Below, piece after piece: positions 14,516 to 14,636 of a DNA stretch of 14,636 nucleotides. Positions within the stretch are counted from its first letter, which is position 1. Each line of letters opens with the position of its first letter. The notes beneath the pieces are model-generated. The model was not told the DNA's origin and searched no databases. It saw only the letters and a program-made list of their open reading frames with translations. Source of the DNA: Clostridiales bacterium (GTDB taxonomy: Bacteria; Bacillota; Clostridia; Lachnospirales; WRAX01); NCBI GenBank assembly GCA_031277155.1, contig JAITMW010000109.1:1-14636 (forward strand), read 5' to 3'. Position numbers and translations under genes: made by a program.

Positions 14516-14636
14516 TTGAAGAAATGCCCAAGATGTATGCAAATCAATGGTGATACGCAAAGATTCTGCAAACATTGCGGCACAGAGCTGTTTTTTGTTG
14601 AAAGGTTTAAATGCTTGGACGAGCCTGATGCAAAAA
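14516..14636 (+). CDS. Zinc-ribbon domain protein (3' partial)
   Basis: Only the first 40 codons are present before the window ends. The protein opens MKKCPRC and has CKHCG a short way on, two CxxC pairs typical of a zinc-ribbon that binds one zinc ion. Such N-terminal ribbons head many Firmicutes proteins of varied function, so no role can be given. The TTG start is forced: an in-frame TAA lies directly before it (14513-14515), and the next ATG (14537) would remove the first CxxC. A GGGGTGAGG stretch (14504-14512) gives the ribosome binding site. It lies 54 nt after speE, so it may be cotranscribed. Confidence 0.7.
   Translation, partial: MKKCPRCMQINGDTQRFCKHCGTELFFVERFKCLDEPDAK

Overview
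The window looks like a chromosomal segment of a Gram-positive anaerobe of the Clostridia type. This is inferred from very large, nearly cysteine-free secreted proteins with Fn3/Ig-like modules and S-layer-homology-like C-termini, the lack of LPXTG sorting motifs, G-rich Shine-Dalgarno sites, TTG starts, and a Bacillus-type Orn/Lys/Arg decarboxylase. Genus cannot be named from sequence alone. All recognised genes are on the + strand.

Region 1 (1-10591) holds two giant surface-protein genes in one transcription unit, 17 nt apart. The first is open from the left edge, so its start and signal peptide lie outside the window; at least 2069 codons are visible. The second is complete (1453 aa) with a clear signal peptide. 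Both end in the same order of parts: Fn3-like modules, an unassigned beta-rich region, then divergent SLH-like repeats. They are probably paralogous cell-surface proteins.

Region 2 (10592-10996) is intergenic. It carries four 25-nt REP-like palindromes arranged as two head-to-head pairs (REPIN-like). These are followed by a consensus sigma-A-type promoter (TTGACA, 17-nt spacer, TATAAT), then by a hairpin with a T-tract placed between promoter and gene, which suggests an attenuator.

Region 3 (10997-14461) is a polyamine operon. It encodes speD (S-adenosylmethionine decarboxylase, E. coli-type), a small helical protein whose start looks frameshifted, a PLP-dependent Orn/Lys/Arg decarboxylase, and speE (spermidine synthase). 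The decarboxylase would supply a diamine or agmatine, SpeD the aminopropyl donor, and SpeE would join them. No agmatinase is visible. A 77-bp palindromic element built of CACGAAAA units sits inside this operon, between the small gene and the decarboxylase.

Region 4 (14516-end) is the start of a zinc-ribbon protein gene cut by the right edge. I found no tRNA, rRNA, CRISPR array, transposase or phage gene. The most interesting points are the paralogous giant surface proteins with their shared unassigned C-terminal region, the REPIN-like pairs, the promoter-hairpin leader of speD, and the frameshifted small gene.
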